Assembly: GCF_002803065.1 (NCBI RefSeq)
Contig: NZ_NNBL01000002.1
Location: 558,001 to 622,000, forward strand
Direction: 5' to 3'
DNA from: Streptomyces sp. CB01635
Lineage (GTDB): Bacteria; Actinomycetota; Actinomycetes; Streptomycetales; Streptomycetaceae
Length of the DNA stretch: 64,000 nt
A model generated the notes under the pieces. The model saw nothing but the letters and a program-made list of their open reading frames with translations. It searched no databases and was not told the DNA's origin. Both the position numbers and the translations under genes were made by a program. Shown in pieces: positions 35,808-43,653 of this stretch. The first letter of the stretch is position 1. Each line of letters starts with the position of its first letter.

Positions 35808-36992
35808 ATGAGCGAATCCCCGGCCACAGCAGCCGCCGTACTCGAAGCGGTCCGCGCCCTCGCGCCGGCGCTGCGCGAACGCGCCGCCGAGGCGGAGGCG
35901 CTGCGCAAGGTGCCCGACACGTCGATCAAGGACCTTGAGCAGACCGGCTTCTTCCGGCTCCTCCAGCCCCGGGCCTACGGCGGATTCGCCGCCGACCCGG
36001 CCGTCTTCTACGCCGCCGTCCGCGAGATCGCCCGGGCCTGCGGCTCCACCGGCTGGGTCGCGTCCGTCGTCGGCGTGCACCCCTGGCACGTCGCGCTCTA
36101 CGACCCTCGCGCCCAGGAAGAGGTGTGGGGCGCCGACCCGTCGACCCGGATCTGCTCCTCGTACGCGCCGACCGGCAAGGTCACCCCCGTCGGGGGCGGC
36201 TTCCGCATCAGCGGCTCCTGGAGCTTCTCCTCCGGCTGCGACCACGCGGACTGGGCGCTGCTCGGCGGCCTCGTCCTGGACGCGGACGGCCGGCCCGTCG
36301 ACATGCGGACGTTCCTCGTGCCGCGCGCCGAGTACCGCATCGACGACGTGTGGGACACCGTCGGCCTGCGCGGCACCGGCTCCAACAACGTCGTGTGCGA
36401 GGACGTGTTCGTGCCCGAGCACCGCGCGCTCAGCTTCGGCCCGGTCACCGCCCTGAACGTGCCGGGCCACGAGGTCAACCCGGAGCCGCTCTACCGCCTC
36501 CCGTACGCCGCCGTCTTCACCACCACCATCTCCACCCCCATCGTCGGCATCGCCGAGGGCGCCCTCGACGCGTACGTAGAGGCCACCCGCAAGCGCTTCC
36601 GCGTCTCCTACGGCCAGCAGGTCGCCGAGGACCCCTTCGCGCAGGTCCGCATCGCCCGTGCCGCCTCCGACATCGACGCCGCGGGCCTGCAGCTCCAGCG
36701 CAACATCAATGAGTTGTACGCCTGCGCCGAGCGCGGCGAGGAACTCCCCATGCCGCTGCGCGCCCGCGCCCGCCGCGACCAGGTCCTCGCCACCGAACGC
36801 GCCGTGGCCGCCGTCGACCTGCTCATGGAGAACGCGGGCGGCGGCGCCATGCGCACCGGCCCCCACCCGGTCCAGCGCGCCTGGCGCGACGTCCACACCG
36901 GCCGCGGCCACGCCGCCAACGACCCCGAGCGCGCCCTCGTCCTCTCCGGCCAGAGCGCCCTCGGCCTCGACATCCAGGACACGATGCTGTGA
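35808..36992 (+). CDS. hsaA: 3-HSA hydroxylase, oxygenase component
   Basis: A 394-residue flavin-dependent monooxygenase with the acyl-CoA dehydrogenase fold: TGFFRLLQPRAYGGFAADPAVFYAAVREIARACGSTGWVASVVGVHPWHVALYD, SGSWSFSSGCDHADWALLGG, DTVGLRGTGSNNVVCEDVFVPEHR and the C-terminal HPVQRAWRDVHTGRGHAANDPE. The length equals mycobacterial HsaA. It hydroxylates the phenolic ring of 3-HSA to 3,4-DHSA using FMNH2 from HsaB. The ATG at 35808 follows AGGAGAGG. It is first in hsaA-hsaD-hsaC-hsaB-kstD. Confidence 0.93.
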   Translation: MSESPATAAAVLEAVRALAPALRERAAEAEALRKVPDTSIKDLEQTGFFRLLQPRAYGGFAADPAVFYAAVREIARACGSTGWVASVVGVHPWHVALYDPRAQEEVWGADPSTRICSSYAPTGKVTPVGGGFRISGSWSFSSGCDHADWALLGGLVLDADGRPVDMRTFLVPRAEYRIDDVWDTVGLRGTGSNNVVCEDVFVPEHRALSFGPVTALNVPGHEVNPEPLYRLPYAAVFTTTISTPIVGIAEGALDAYVEATRKRFRVSYGQQVAEDPFAQVRIARAASDIDAAGLQLQRNINELYACAERGEELPMPLRARARRDQVLATERAVAAVDLLMENAGGGAMRTGPHPVQRAWRDVHTGRGHAANDPERALVLSGQSALGLDIQDTML

Positions 36993-37870
36993 GCACTTCT
37001 ACCGATACGGTGAACTCCCTCACCTACGAGGGGACTTCGCGGACCGGCAAGGCCGCGGACGTCACTCTCCACTACCACGAGGCGGGCCCGGACTCCCCGG
37101 ACACCCCCGTCGTGATCCTGCTGCACGGCGGCGGCCCCGGCGCCTCCGGCTGGTCCAACTTCGGCCGCAACCTGCCCGTGTTCGCCGAGCACTTCCGTAC
37201 CCTCCTGATCGACCAGCCCTGCTACGGCGCCTCCGACAAGCCCGAGCTGACCAAGGACTTCTTCTCCTTCGCGGCCGACGCCGTGGCCGCCCTCATGAAT
37301 GAACTGGACATCCCACAGGCGCACTTCGTCGGGAACTCACTCGGTGGCGGCACCGCGACCCGGATGGCCCTCGACCACCCGGACAAGGTCGGCAAGCTCC
37401 TCCTGATGGGCCCGGGCGGCATCTCCGTCAACCTGTTCGCACCCGACCCGACCGAAGGCATCAAGAAGCTCTTCGCGTTCAACGGCTCGGGCGAGCCGAC
37501 CCGCGCCATGATGCGGGACTTCCTGACCACCCTCGCGTACGACGCCTCGATCGTCACCGACGCGTTCGTCGAGGAGCGCTACGCGCAGGCCACCGACCCC
37601 GAGGCCAAGCTCGGCAACGACCGCATGGCCGCGTCCTTCGCCAAGTGGCCCGCCGACACGATGCTGTGGCGCGAGGCCCACCGCATCACCGCCCCCACCC
37701 TCCTCACCTGGGGGCGCGAGGACCGGGTCAACCCGCTCGACGGCGCCCTGGTCGCCCTCAAGACCATCCCGGACGCGCGCCTGCACGTCTTCCCGCACTG
37801 CGGCCACTGGGCGCAGACCGAGCGGTTCGACGAGTTCAACCGCCTCGCCGTCGACTTCTTCCGCAACTAG
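36989..37870 (+). CDS. hsaD: 4,9-DSHA C-C bond hydrolase
   Basis: A 293-residue alpha/beta hydrolase of the meta-cleavage-product group: HGGGPGASGWSNF oxyanion region, Ser117 in GNSLGGG, Asp245 in WGREDRVNP and His273 in CGHWAQ, matching the HsaD/BphD triad. It splits the meta-cleavage product 4,9-DSHA into HIP and 2-hydroxyhexa-2,4-dienoate, linking the A/B- and C/D-ring branches. The GTG start overlaps the hsaA stop by 4 bp. Confidence 0.94.
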   Translation: MSTSTDTVNSLTYEGTSRTGKAADVTLHYHEAGPDSPDTPVVILLHGGGPGASGWSNFGRNLPVFAEHFRTLLIDQPCYGASDKPELTKDFFSFAADAVAALMNELDIPQAHFVGNSLGGGTATRMALDHPDKVGKLLLMGPGGISVNLFAPDPTEGIKKLFAFNGSGEPTRAMMRDFLTTLAYDASIVTDAFVEERYAQATDPEAKLGNDRMAASFAKWPADTMLWREAHRITAPTLLTWGREDRVNPLDGALVALKTIPDARLHVFPHCGHWAQTERFDEFNRLAVDFFRN

Positions 37871-37936
37871 TCACCAGCCACTGGTCACCAGCCGCTGGTC
37901 ACCAGTCACCAGTCAAGCCACCAGTCACCAGCCCCC
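37871..37936 (+). repeat. CACCAG-type tandem repeat between hsaD and hsaC
   Basis: About 65 bp are built from degenerate copies of CACCAGTCAC and CACTGGTCACC, including two copies of CTGGTCACCAG, which can fold as short hairpins. It directly follows the hsaD stop. It may be replication-slippage DNA or an intercistronic RNA structure that tunes hsaC. Confidence 0.7.
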
Positions 37937-37951
37937 GAAAGGCCCGCAGCC

Positions 37952-38848
37952 ATGGACATCCGCTCTCTGGGCTTCCTCCGCATCGAGACCGCGAAGCTCG
38001 CCGAGTGGCGCACCTACGTCATCGACATCCTCGGGATGACGGAGGGCGCCGACTCGACGGACACCGTCCTGCACGCCCGGATCGACGACCGCATCCGCCG
38101 CCTGTCCTTCGTGGCGGGCGAACACGACCGCCTTCTGTCCGCCGGCTTCGAGGTCGCGAACGCGCGAGCGCTCGCCGAGGCCGCCGCCGAACTCGAAGCG
38201 GCCGGCGTCGCCGTCAAGCACGCCGACGACGCCACCCTCGCCGACCGCCGCGTCCAGGGCCTCATCCACTGCGAGGACCCGGCCGGCAACCCCCTGGAGA
38301 TCTACTGGGGCCAGGCCCAGGACCACACCCCGCTCGCCGCGCCGTACGGCAACCGCTTCGTCACCGGCGACCACCTCGGCCTCGGCCACGTCGTCATGCC
38401 CGCCCCCGACATGGAAGCCACCCTCGACTTCTACGAGAACCTCCTCGGCTTCCAGCTCCGCGACCGGATGAAGCTGCCGCCCGTCGCGGTGCCCACGGGG
38501 AAGCCGGGCCAGGACTTCTACTGGATGAACTTCCTCAGCCCGGGCGCCCGCCACCACAGCCTCGGCCTGTATCCGGGCGAACTCCCGCCCGGCATCGTGC
38601 ACTTCATGGTCGAGCTGGAGCGCCTCGACGACGTGGGCTTCTGCCTCGACCGCATGAACGCGGCGGGCATCCCGATCGCCTCCACCCTCGGCCGGCACTC
38701 CAACGACCACATGGTGTCGTTCTACGCGCAGGCCCCCGGCGGCTTCCAGGTCGAGTACGGCTGGGACGGTCTCATCGTCGACAAAGCGACCTGGGTGACG
38801 AAGGAGATCACCTCCGACAGCTTCTGGGGCCACCGGTGGAACGGCTGA
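37952..38848 (+). CDS. hsaC: Extradiol catechol dioxygenase of steroid ring A
   Basis: A 298-residue two-domain type I extradiol dioxygenase (vicinal oxygen chelate fold). The Fe(II) ligands are H146 (LGLGHVVMP), H217 (GIVHFMVEL) and E268 (GGFQVEYGWDG), equivalent to those in HsaC and BphC. It cleaves 3,4-DHSA next to its catechol hydroxyls to 4,9-DSHA. The ATG at 37952 follows CGAAAGG; its 3' end overlaps hsaB by 13 bp. Confidence 0.94.
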   Translation: MDIRSLGFLRIETAKLAEWRTYVIDILGMTEGADSTDTVLHARIDDRIRRLSFVAGEHDRLLSAGFEVANARALAEAAAELEAAGVAVKHADDATLADRRVQGLIHCEDPAGNPLEIYWGQAQDHTPLAAPYGNRFVTGDHLGLGHVVMPAPDMEATLDFYENLLGFQLRDRMKLPPVAVPTGKPGQDFYWMNFLSPGARHHSLGLYPGELPPGIVHFMVELERLDDVGFCLDRMNAAGIPIASTLGRHSNDHMVSFYAQAPGGFQVEYGWDGLIVDKATWVTKEITSDSFWGHRWNG

Positions 38849-39324
38849 CCCCGGACGCGTTCCGAGACGTCCTGGGCCACTTCGCGTCCGGCGTCACGGT
38901 CGTCGCCGCCCTCGACGAGGACACCGGCGAACCGGTGGGCCTCGCCTGCCAGTCCTTCGCCTCGCTCTCCCTCGAACCGCCGCTCGTGCTGCTGTGCGTC
39001 GCCAAGTCGTCGACGAGCTGGCCCAGGGTGCGGCGCGCGGGCCGGTTCGGCGTCTCGATCCTCGCCGACGACCAGCGCGCCGTGTGCGCCGCCGTCGGCC
39101 GTAGCGGCCCCGACAAGTTCCGCGACGTGCGGTGGGAGCCGACCGGAGGCGGCGCGGTCCGCGTCGAGGGCGCCCTCGCCACCGTCGACTGCGAGCTGTA
39201 CGCCGTCCACGAGGCCGGCGACCACTGGATCGTCACCGCCCGGGTCCTCGCCGTGACCGCACGCGACGGCGGCAACCCCCTCCTCTACTTCCGCAGTGCC
39301 TACGCCACCGGGGAGTTCACATGA
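38836..39324 (+). CDS. hsaB: Flavin reductase component of 3-HSA hydroxylase
   Basis: A 162-residue flavin reductase: HFASGVTVVAALDEDTGEPVGLACQSFASLSLEPPLVLLCVAKSSTSWPRVRRAGRFGVSILADDQ and GNPLLYFRSAY. It reduces FMN with NADH for HsaA. I chose the GTG at 38836 inside the end of hsaC, because it gives the normal family N-terminus (LTPDAFRDVLGHFASG). Its stop overlaps the kstD ATG. A close paralogue lies at 8699-9250. Confidence 0.9.
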   Translation: MERLTPDAFRDVLGHFASGVTVVAALDEDTGEPVGLACQSFASLSLEPPLVLLCVAKSSTSWPRVRRAGRFGVSILADDQRAVCAAVGRSGPDKFRDVRWEPTGGGAVRVEGALATVDCELYAVHEAGDHWIVTARVLAVTARDGGNPLLYFRSAYATGEFT

Positions 39325-40988
39325 GTGACGCCGAGATCGGTTACGACGTGGTGGTCGTCGGGTCCGGCGCCGCCGGGTTCGCCGCCGCGATCACCGCCCG
39401 CCTGCGCGGCCTGACCGCCCTGATCGTCGAGAAGACCGACTGGTACGGCGGATCCACCGCCCTGTCCGGCGGCGCGATCTGGGTACCGGGCAACTTCCAC
39501 CTCGACGCGGCCGGCCTCGGCGACACGTACGAGAAGGCCCGCGCCTACCTCGACGCGACCGTCGGCGACCGCGTGCCCGGCGGCCGCAAGGACGCCTATC
39601 TGCGGCACGGGCCGCGCATGGTGCGCGAGTTCCACGACCGCACCGCCGTCCGCTTCATGTACACACCCGGCTACTCCGACTACTTCCCGGAAGCGCTCGG
39701 CGGCATGGCGCAGGGCCGCTCGGCCGAGCCGTGCGTCGTCGACCTCAAGGAACTCGGCCCGCTCGCCCGGGACCTGCGCCGGGCCGGGCTGCCCACGTAC
39801 GGGCTGACCATGACGTCGTACGACTTCCGCTTCCTCAACATGGTCGCCCGTACCTGGGCCGGCAGGCGCAGGTCGCTGCGGGTGGGGGCGCGGGCCGTGG
39901 GCGCGGCGCTGCGTGGGCGCAAGCTGCTCTCGCTCGGTGAGGCGCTCATCGCCAGGATGCGGCTCTCCCTGGAGCGGCTCGGCGGTGACCTGTGGCTGTC
40001 CGCGCCGCTGACCGGCCTCGTCGTGGAGGGCGACCGCGTCACCGGCGTCCGCGTTCTGCGCGACGGGACCGAACACGTCGTACGGGCCCGCGGCGGCGTC
40101 GTCCTCGCCTCCGGTGGTTTCTCCCACGACCAGGCGCTGCGCGAGAAGTACTTGCCGCAGCCCACGTCCACGGCGTGGACCCACTCCTCCGAGGGCCAGG
40201 TCGGCGACGCCCTGCGCCTGGGCGAAGAACTCGGCGCAGCCACCGACCTCCTCGACAGGGTGTGGGGCGCTCCCTCCCTGTGCCCGCCGGGCGAGAGGCC
40301 GTTCTTCCTCGTCGCCGACCGGGGCATCCCCGGCATGGTGATCGTGAACGCGGCGGGGGAGCGGTACGCCAACGAGGCGGCGCCGTACCACGAGTTCGTG
40401 GACCGCATGTACGCCGCCGACCGCCCCGACGCGACGACTGTCCCGTCCTGGCTGATCCTCGACGCCCGCTCCAAGGCCCGCTATATCTTCGCGGGCCTCT
40501 TCCCCGGCCAGGCCTTTCCGAGGCGGTGGCGCGAGAACGGCTTTCTGAGGCAGGCCGCCACCGTGGAGGAACTCGCCCGGATCATCGAAGCGCCCCAACT
40601 GCCGTCTGCCATAAGGAGGTTCAACGGTTTCGCCGCCACCGGCAAGGACGGGGACTTCGCGCGCGGCGACAGCGTCTACGACCGCCACTACGGCGACCCG
40701 ACCCTCCCGAACCCCAACCTCGCCCCCCTCGACAAGGGCCCCTTCTACGCCGTCCCCGTCCACCCCGGCGACATCGGCACCAAAGGCGGCCTCGTCACCG
40801 ACGGCGACGCCCGCGTCCTGCGCGAGGACGGCACACCCGTCGCCGGGCTCTACGCCTCCGGGAACTGCTCGGCGGCCGTCATGGGGGAGACGTACCCGGG
40901 GCCCGGCGCGACGATCGGGCCCGCCATGGCGTTCAGCTGGGCCGCCGTCAACGACATCGCGGGACCGTCCACTCCAGACGGGCTCTGA
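39321..40988 (+). CDS. kstD: 3-ketosteroid Delta1-dehydrogenase
   Basis: A 555-residue flavoprotein: FAD fold VVVVGSGAAGFAAAITARLRGLTALIVEKTDWYGGSTALSGGAIWVPGN, the GDSVYDRHYGDPTLPNPNLAPLDKGPFYAVPVHPGDIGTKGGLVTDGDARVL segment and the C-terminal LYASGNCSAAVMGETYPGPGATIGPAMAFSW, all typical of KstD. It introduces the C1-C2 double bond of the 3-ketosteroid A ring. Together with KshAB this triggers ring-B opening. It is the last gene of the hsaA operon and overlaps the convergent ankyrin gene by 41 bp. Confidence 0.93.
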   Translation: MSDAEIGYDVVVVGSGAAGFAAAITARLRGLTALIVEKTDWYGGSTALSGGAIWVPGNFHLDAAGLGDTYEKARAYLDATVGDRVPGGRKDAYLRHGPRMVREFHDRTAVRFMYTPGYSDYFPEALGGMAQGRSAEPCVVDLKELGPLARDLRRAGLPTYGLTMTSYDFRFLNMVARTWAGRRRSLRVGARAVGAALRGRKLLSLGEALIARMRLSLERLGGDLWLSAPLTGLVVEGDRVTGVRVLRDGTEHVVRARGGVVLASGGFSHDQALREKYLPQPTSTAWTHSSEGQVGDALRLGEELGAATDLLDRVWGAPSLCPPGERPFFLVADRGIPGMVIVNAAGERYANEAAPYHEFVDRMYAADRPDATTVPSWLILDARSKARYIFAGLFPGQAFPRRWRENGFLRQAATVEELARIIEAPQLPSAIRRFNGFAATGKDGDFARGDSVYDRHYGDPTLPNPNLAPLDKGPFYAVPVHPGDIGTKGGLVTDGDARVLREDGTPVAGLYASGNCSAAVMGETYPGPGATIGPAMAFSWAAVNDIAGPSTPDGL

Positions 40989-42426
40989 CCCGCGCGTCCG
41001 GGACGTGGCGGATCGCGTCCCGGGCCGTGTCGTGCGCGTACCCGCCCGGCGCCTGGCAGGCGAGGATCCGCGCGAGCGCCTCGACGGCCCGCAGGTCGTG
41101 GCGCAGCGCCAGACCGCGGGCCGCCTCCGCCGCGGCGTCCGGGACCGGGTCATCGAGGAGCGCGGCCAGCGCGTCGCGCACCTCGGCCGTGTCGGCAGGC
41201 GCTGCGGCGAGCGCCGCCGCGGCCCAGTTGCGCACATCGCCGTCCGCGTCGCGGGTCAGCGCGACCAGCGCCGCGACGGCCTCGTCGTGACCGGCGGGCA
41301 TCAGGCCCGTCAGGGCGAGCGCCACCGCGCGCCGCACCCGCGGCTCCGGATGCTCGGCCTGGAGCAGGATTTCCGGCAGCGCGGCCGGGTCCCCGAGATG
41401 GCCGAGCGCGACGACGGCCGAGCGCAGACCGGCCGTGTCGCGGGCCGCGCGGGCCAGGGCACACAGCACCGGTAGCGACCTGGCCGTGTAGCGGCCCCGC
41501 GGCCCCAACTGCCCGAGCACATCCGCCCCGAAGGCCCGCCGCAGCTCCTCATCGCTCGCGCACCACGCGGCCGCCCACCGATACGTCTCCTCGTCACCGC
41601 GCGCCTGCAGCACCGAGGCGGCCTCGGTCCAGTCGTCGTCGTCCGGGTCACCGCGGCGCAGCGCACGCTCCGCCAGCTCGGCGGCCGGTGTGACGACACC
41701 CAGGTCCGCCTCCAGGAGCGTGGCGATCGCCGCGTGCCCCGTCTGCATGTCGTTGCCCGACCGAGGCCGCCCCTCCTCGTCGAGCAGTTCCACGACCACG
41801 GTCACCCCGCCGTCCTCCACGAACCGCTGCGTCACCGCCTCGCTCTCCGGCCGCTCAAGTCCCGTACGCAGCACCGCCGCCACATCCACACCGCACCAGG
41901 CCAGCGCCTCCGCAAGCGCCTCGGTCCGCCCCTGCGCGCCGTGTTCGACCAGCGCACGCACACACCCCGTGGACCCGCGCCGGGCCGCCGCCACCAGTGG
42001 AAGACCCCCGCCGGGAGCCGGCAGCTGCGGATCCGCGCCGCCGTCGAGCAGCGCCCGCACCACCCGCTCGTGCCCGCGCTGCAGCGCCCACGCCATCGCC
42101 GTGAACCCGAACTCCTCACGCAGATCGACCCGCGCGCCCGCCGCGAGCAGCGCCCGCACGACCTCCGTGTGCCCGCCGCACGCCGCCCCGCACAGCGGCA
42201 GATCCGTGCCACTGCTCAGCCGGTCCGGGTCCGCCCCGGCCGACAACAGCAGCCGTACGATGCCCGGCTCGTCGCTCACCGACGCCAGATAGAGCGCCGT
42301 ACGGCCCTCGTCGTCCGGCTCGTCCGCCGCGGCGCCCGCGCGCAGGGCCCGCACCACCGCGTCCTCGTCACCGCCGTACACCGCGTCGAACAGGCCACTC
42401 GCGCCTGCCTTCTGCTCTTCGTCCAT
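40948..42426 (-). CDS. Ankyrin- and HEAT-repeat protein
   Basis: A 492-residue cytosolic protein, starting at MDEEQKAG. The N-terminal half contains about four ankyrin repeats (GRTALYLASVSDEPGIVRLLLSAGADPD, LPLCGAACGGHTEVVRALLAAGARVD, FTAMAWALQRGHERVVRALLDGGADP, LPLVAAARRGSTGCVRALVEHGA). The C-terminal third has HEAT-like alpha-hairpins (LRSAVVALGHLGDPAALPEILLQAEHPEPRVRRAVALALTGL, DGDVRNWAAAALAAAP). It is a protein-binding scaffold with no enzymatic motif; its partner is unknown. Its 3' end overlaps kstD, marking the right edge of the steroid block. Confidence 0.85.
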   Translation of the reverse strand: MDEEQKAGASGLFDAVYGGDEDAVVRALRAGAAADEPDDEGRTALYLASVSDEPGIVRLLLSAGADPDRLSSGTDLPLCGAACGGHTEVVRALLAAGARVDLREEFGFTAMAWALQRGHERVVRALLDGGADPQLPAPGGGLPLVAAARRGSTGCVRALVEHGAQGRTEALAEALAWCGVDVAAVLRTGLERPESEAVTQRFVEDGGVTVVVELLDEEGRPRSGNDMQTGHAAIATLLEADLGVVTPAAELAERALRRGDPDDDDWTEAASVLQARGDEETYRWAAAWCASDEELRRAFGADVLGQLGPRGRYTARSLPVLCALARAARDTAGLRSAVVALGHLGDPAALPEILLQAEHPEPRVRRAVALALTGLMPAGHDEAVAALVALTRDADGDVRNWAAAALAAAPADTAEVRDALAALLDDPVPDAAAEAARGLALRHDLRAVEALARILACQAPGGYAHDTARDAIRHVPDARVRARLEWTVPRCR

Positions 42427-42474
42427 GGGTCGACCATCGCCCCTCACCCGAGGTGAACGCAAAGCGTTTTGAGG

Positions 42475-43368
42475 CTATGTGTCGCACTCCATCACGGTGT
42501 GGCACAGTGCGCACCGCGCCCGCACCCGGCCCCGCACCGGCACCCTGATCCGCTGATGACACGTCGGACACGGAAACGTCACCCGCAGCACGGACCCCTC
42601 CGTCGAGAACGCGTACGCACCGCCCGGCGCCACCCCGCCCGCCCCGGTCTCCCGCGCCTCACGCCGTTCCTTCGCGTACCGCCGCCGCCCCGCCCACCCG
42701 GCCGCCGTCAGCGGCGGCTGCTGCTCGTCGGCCCGCGCCCGCGCCAGCCCCTTCGTGTACGCGGTGTAGGCCTGTGCACTGGTGAACCACGTCTCCGGCG
42801 CCTCACCGAACGCGAGCGACCGCTTGGCCAGCACGTAGCCGAACTCCTCGGGCGTGAGATAGCCGAGCTTCTGCGACGACGCCGCGTCCTCCCGGTACGC
42901 GTCGAGCAGCAGCCAGCCCGCCCCCAGATAGGTGGTGGCCGTGTCCGTGAGGATCTCGTTGTCCCGCGTCCCCGGGAACGCGAGACCCAGCCGGTGCAGA
43001 TAGACGTGCATGACCTCATGGGCGAGCGCGGCCCCGATGTCACGCCGATGCGTACGGAACCGGTCGTTCAGCTCGATGAAGTACTCCGGCCCCGCCGCCA
43101 GCTCGACACTCGCCGCATGCGTCATCTCGCGGAAACTGACGATCATCCGCGCGTCCGGCAGCCGGTAGTGCCGCACCAGCTCACGCGCCACCCGCTGCGC
43201 CCCCAGATACAGGTCGTCCTGGTCGCAGAACGCCACGTCGACCGGGGCGACACTCGTGTCGAAGGCGTGCACGGTGTCGTACGAGAGCCGCTTGTACAGC
43301 GCGGTCAGCGCCGCCCGCACCGTCTCCAGATGCGGAAAGCCGTGCTCCACCGGTCCGCCGTTCGCCAC
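42475..43368 (-). CDS. Putative zinc metallopeptidase with C-terminal zinc ribbon
   Basis: A 297-residue protein with a zinc peptidase site HEVMH (117-121), preceded by IGAALA, and a downstream Glu (E138 in NEILTDTATTYLGAG), the gluzincin arrangement. Near the end, CPTCHQRIRVPVRGRVRARCALC is a zinc ribbon. There is no signal peptide or membrane segment, so it should be cytosolic. I do not know the substrate. I chose the GTG at 43368 (VANGGPVEHGF), which follows GGGGGTG. It lies 48 bp upstream of the ankyrin gene on the same strand, possibly in one transcript. Confidence 0.78.
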   Translation of the reverse strand: MANGGPVEHGFPHLETVRAALTALYKRLSYDTVHAFDTSVAPVDVAFCDQDDLYLGAQRVARELVRHYRLPDARMIVSFREMTHAASVELAAGPEYFIELNDRFRTHRRDIGAALAHEVMHVYLHRLGLAFPGTRDNEILTDTATTYLGAGWLLLDAYREDAASSQKLGYLTPEEFGYVLAKRSLAFGEAPETWFTSAQAYTAYTKGLARARADEQQPPLTAAGWAGRRRYAKERREARETGAGGVAPGGAYAFSTEGSVLRVTFPCPTCHQRIRVPVRGRVRARCALCHTVMECDT

Positions 43369-43459
43369 GCCCGCACCCCCTGGGGCCGCCGGGCACCACC
43401 GCCCGGACACCGGAACTCCACTGTACGGCGGGATCCGGCAGGCCCACCGTGCGCGATTA

Positions 43460-43489
43460 GTCCAAGACCTTCCCCTCCTTTGTCCATGG
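43460..43489 (-). promoter_or_regulatory. Candidate regulatory site, copy 1 (CCATGGACAAAG...TTGGAC)
   Basis: Read on the minus strand, CCATGGACAAAG (43489-43478) is followed after 12 bp by TTGGAC. The same pair with an 11-bp gap lies at 45457-45485, on the other side of the beta-galactosidase gene. It is upstream of the metallopeptidase gene and may be an AraC-type binding site. Confidence 0.4.
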
Positions 43490-43602
43490 GCCCGCACGCT
43501 CCGCACGCGCCATCGTGATCAACGCGCCCCACCATGAGCGCAGCGAGGACCGTGCCCGCCGGCTCCCACGGAGAGCGGCCCGCACCCCGTCGCGCGTAGA
43601 GA

Positions 43603-43633
43603 GGGGCCGGTTCCGTGATCCGGAACCGGCCCC
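43603..43633 (-). terminator. Hairpin terminator after the beta-galactosidase gene
   Basis: GGGGCCGGTTCC (43603-43614) pairs perfectly with GGAACCGGCCCC (43622-43633) over a 7-base loop, starting about 20 bp after the beta-galactosidase stop. Confidence 0.8.
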
Positions 43634-43653
43634 GTACGTCTGCCCGGCGGCGC

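Noticed and set aside
37871..37936. The repeat after hsaD as a CRISPR array
   Set aside because: The units are about 10 bp, degenerate and without unique spacers, and no cas genes are present.
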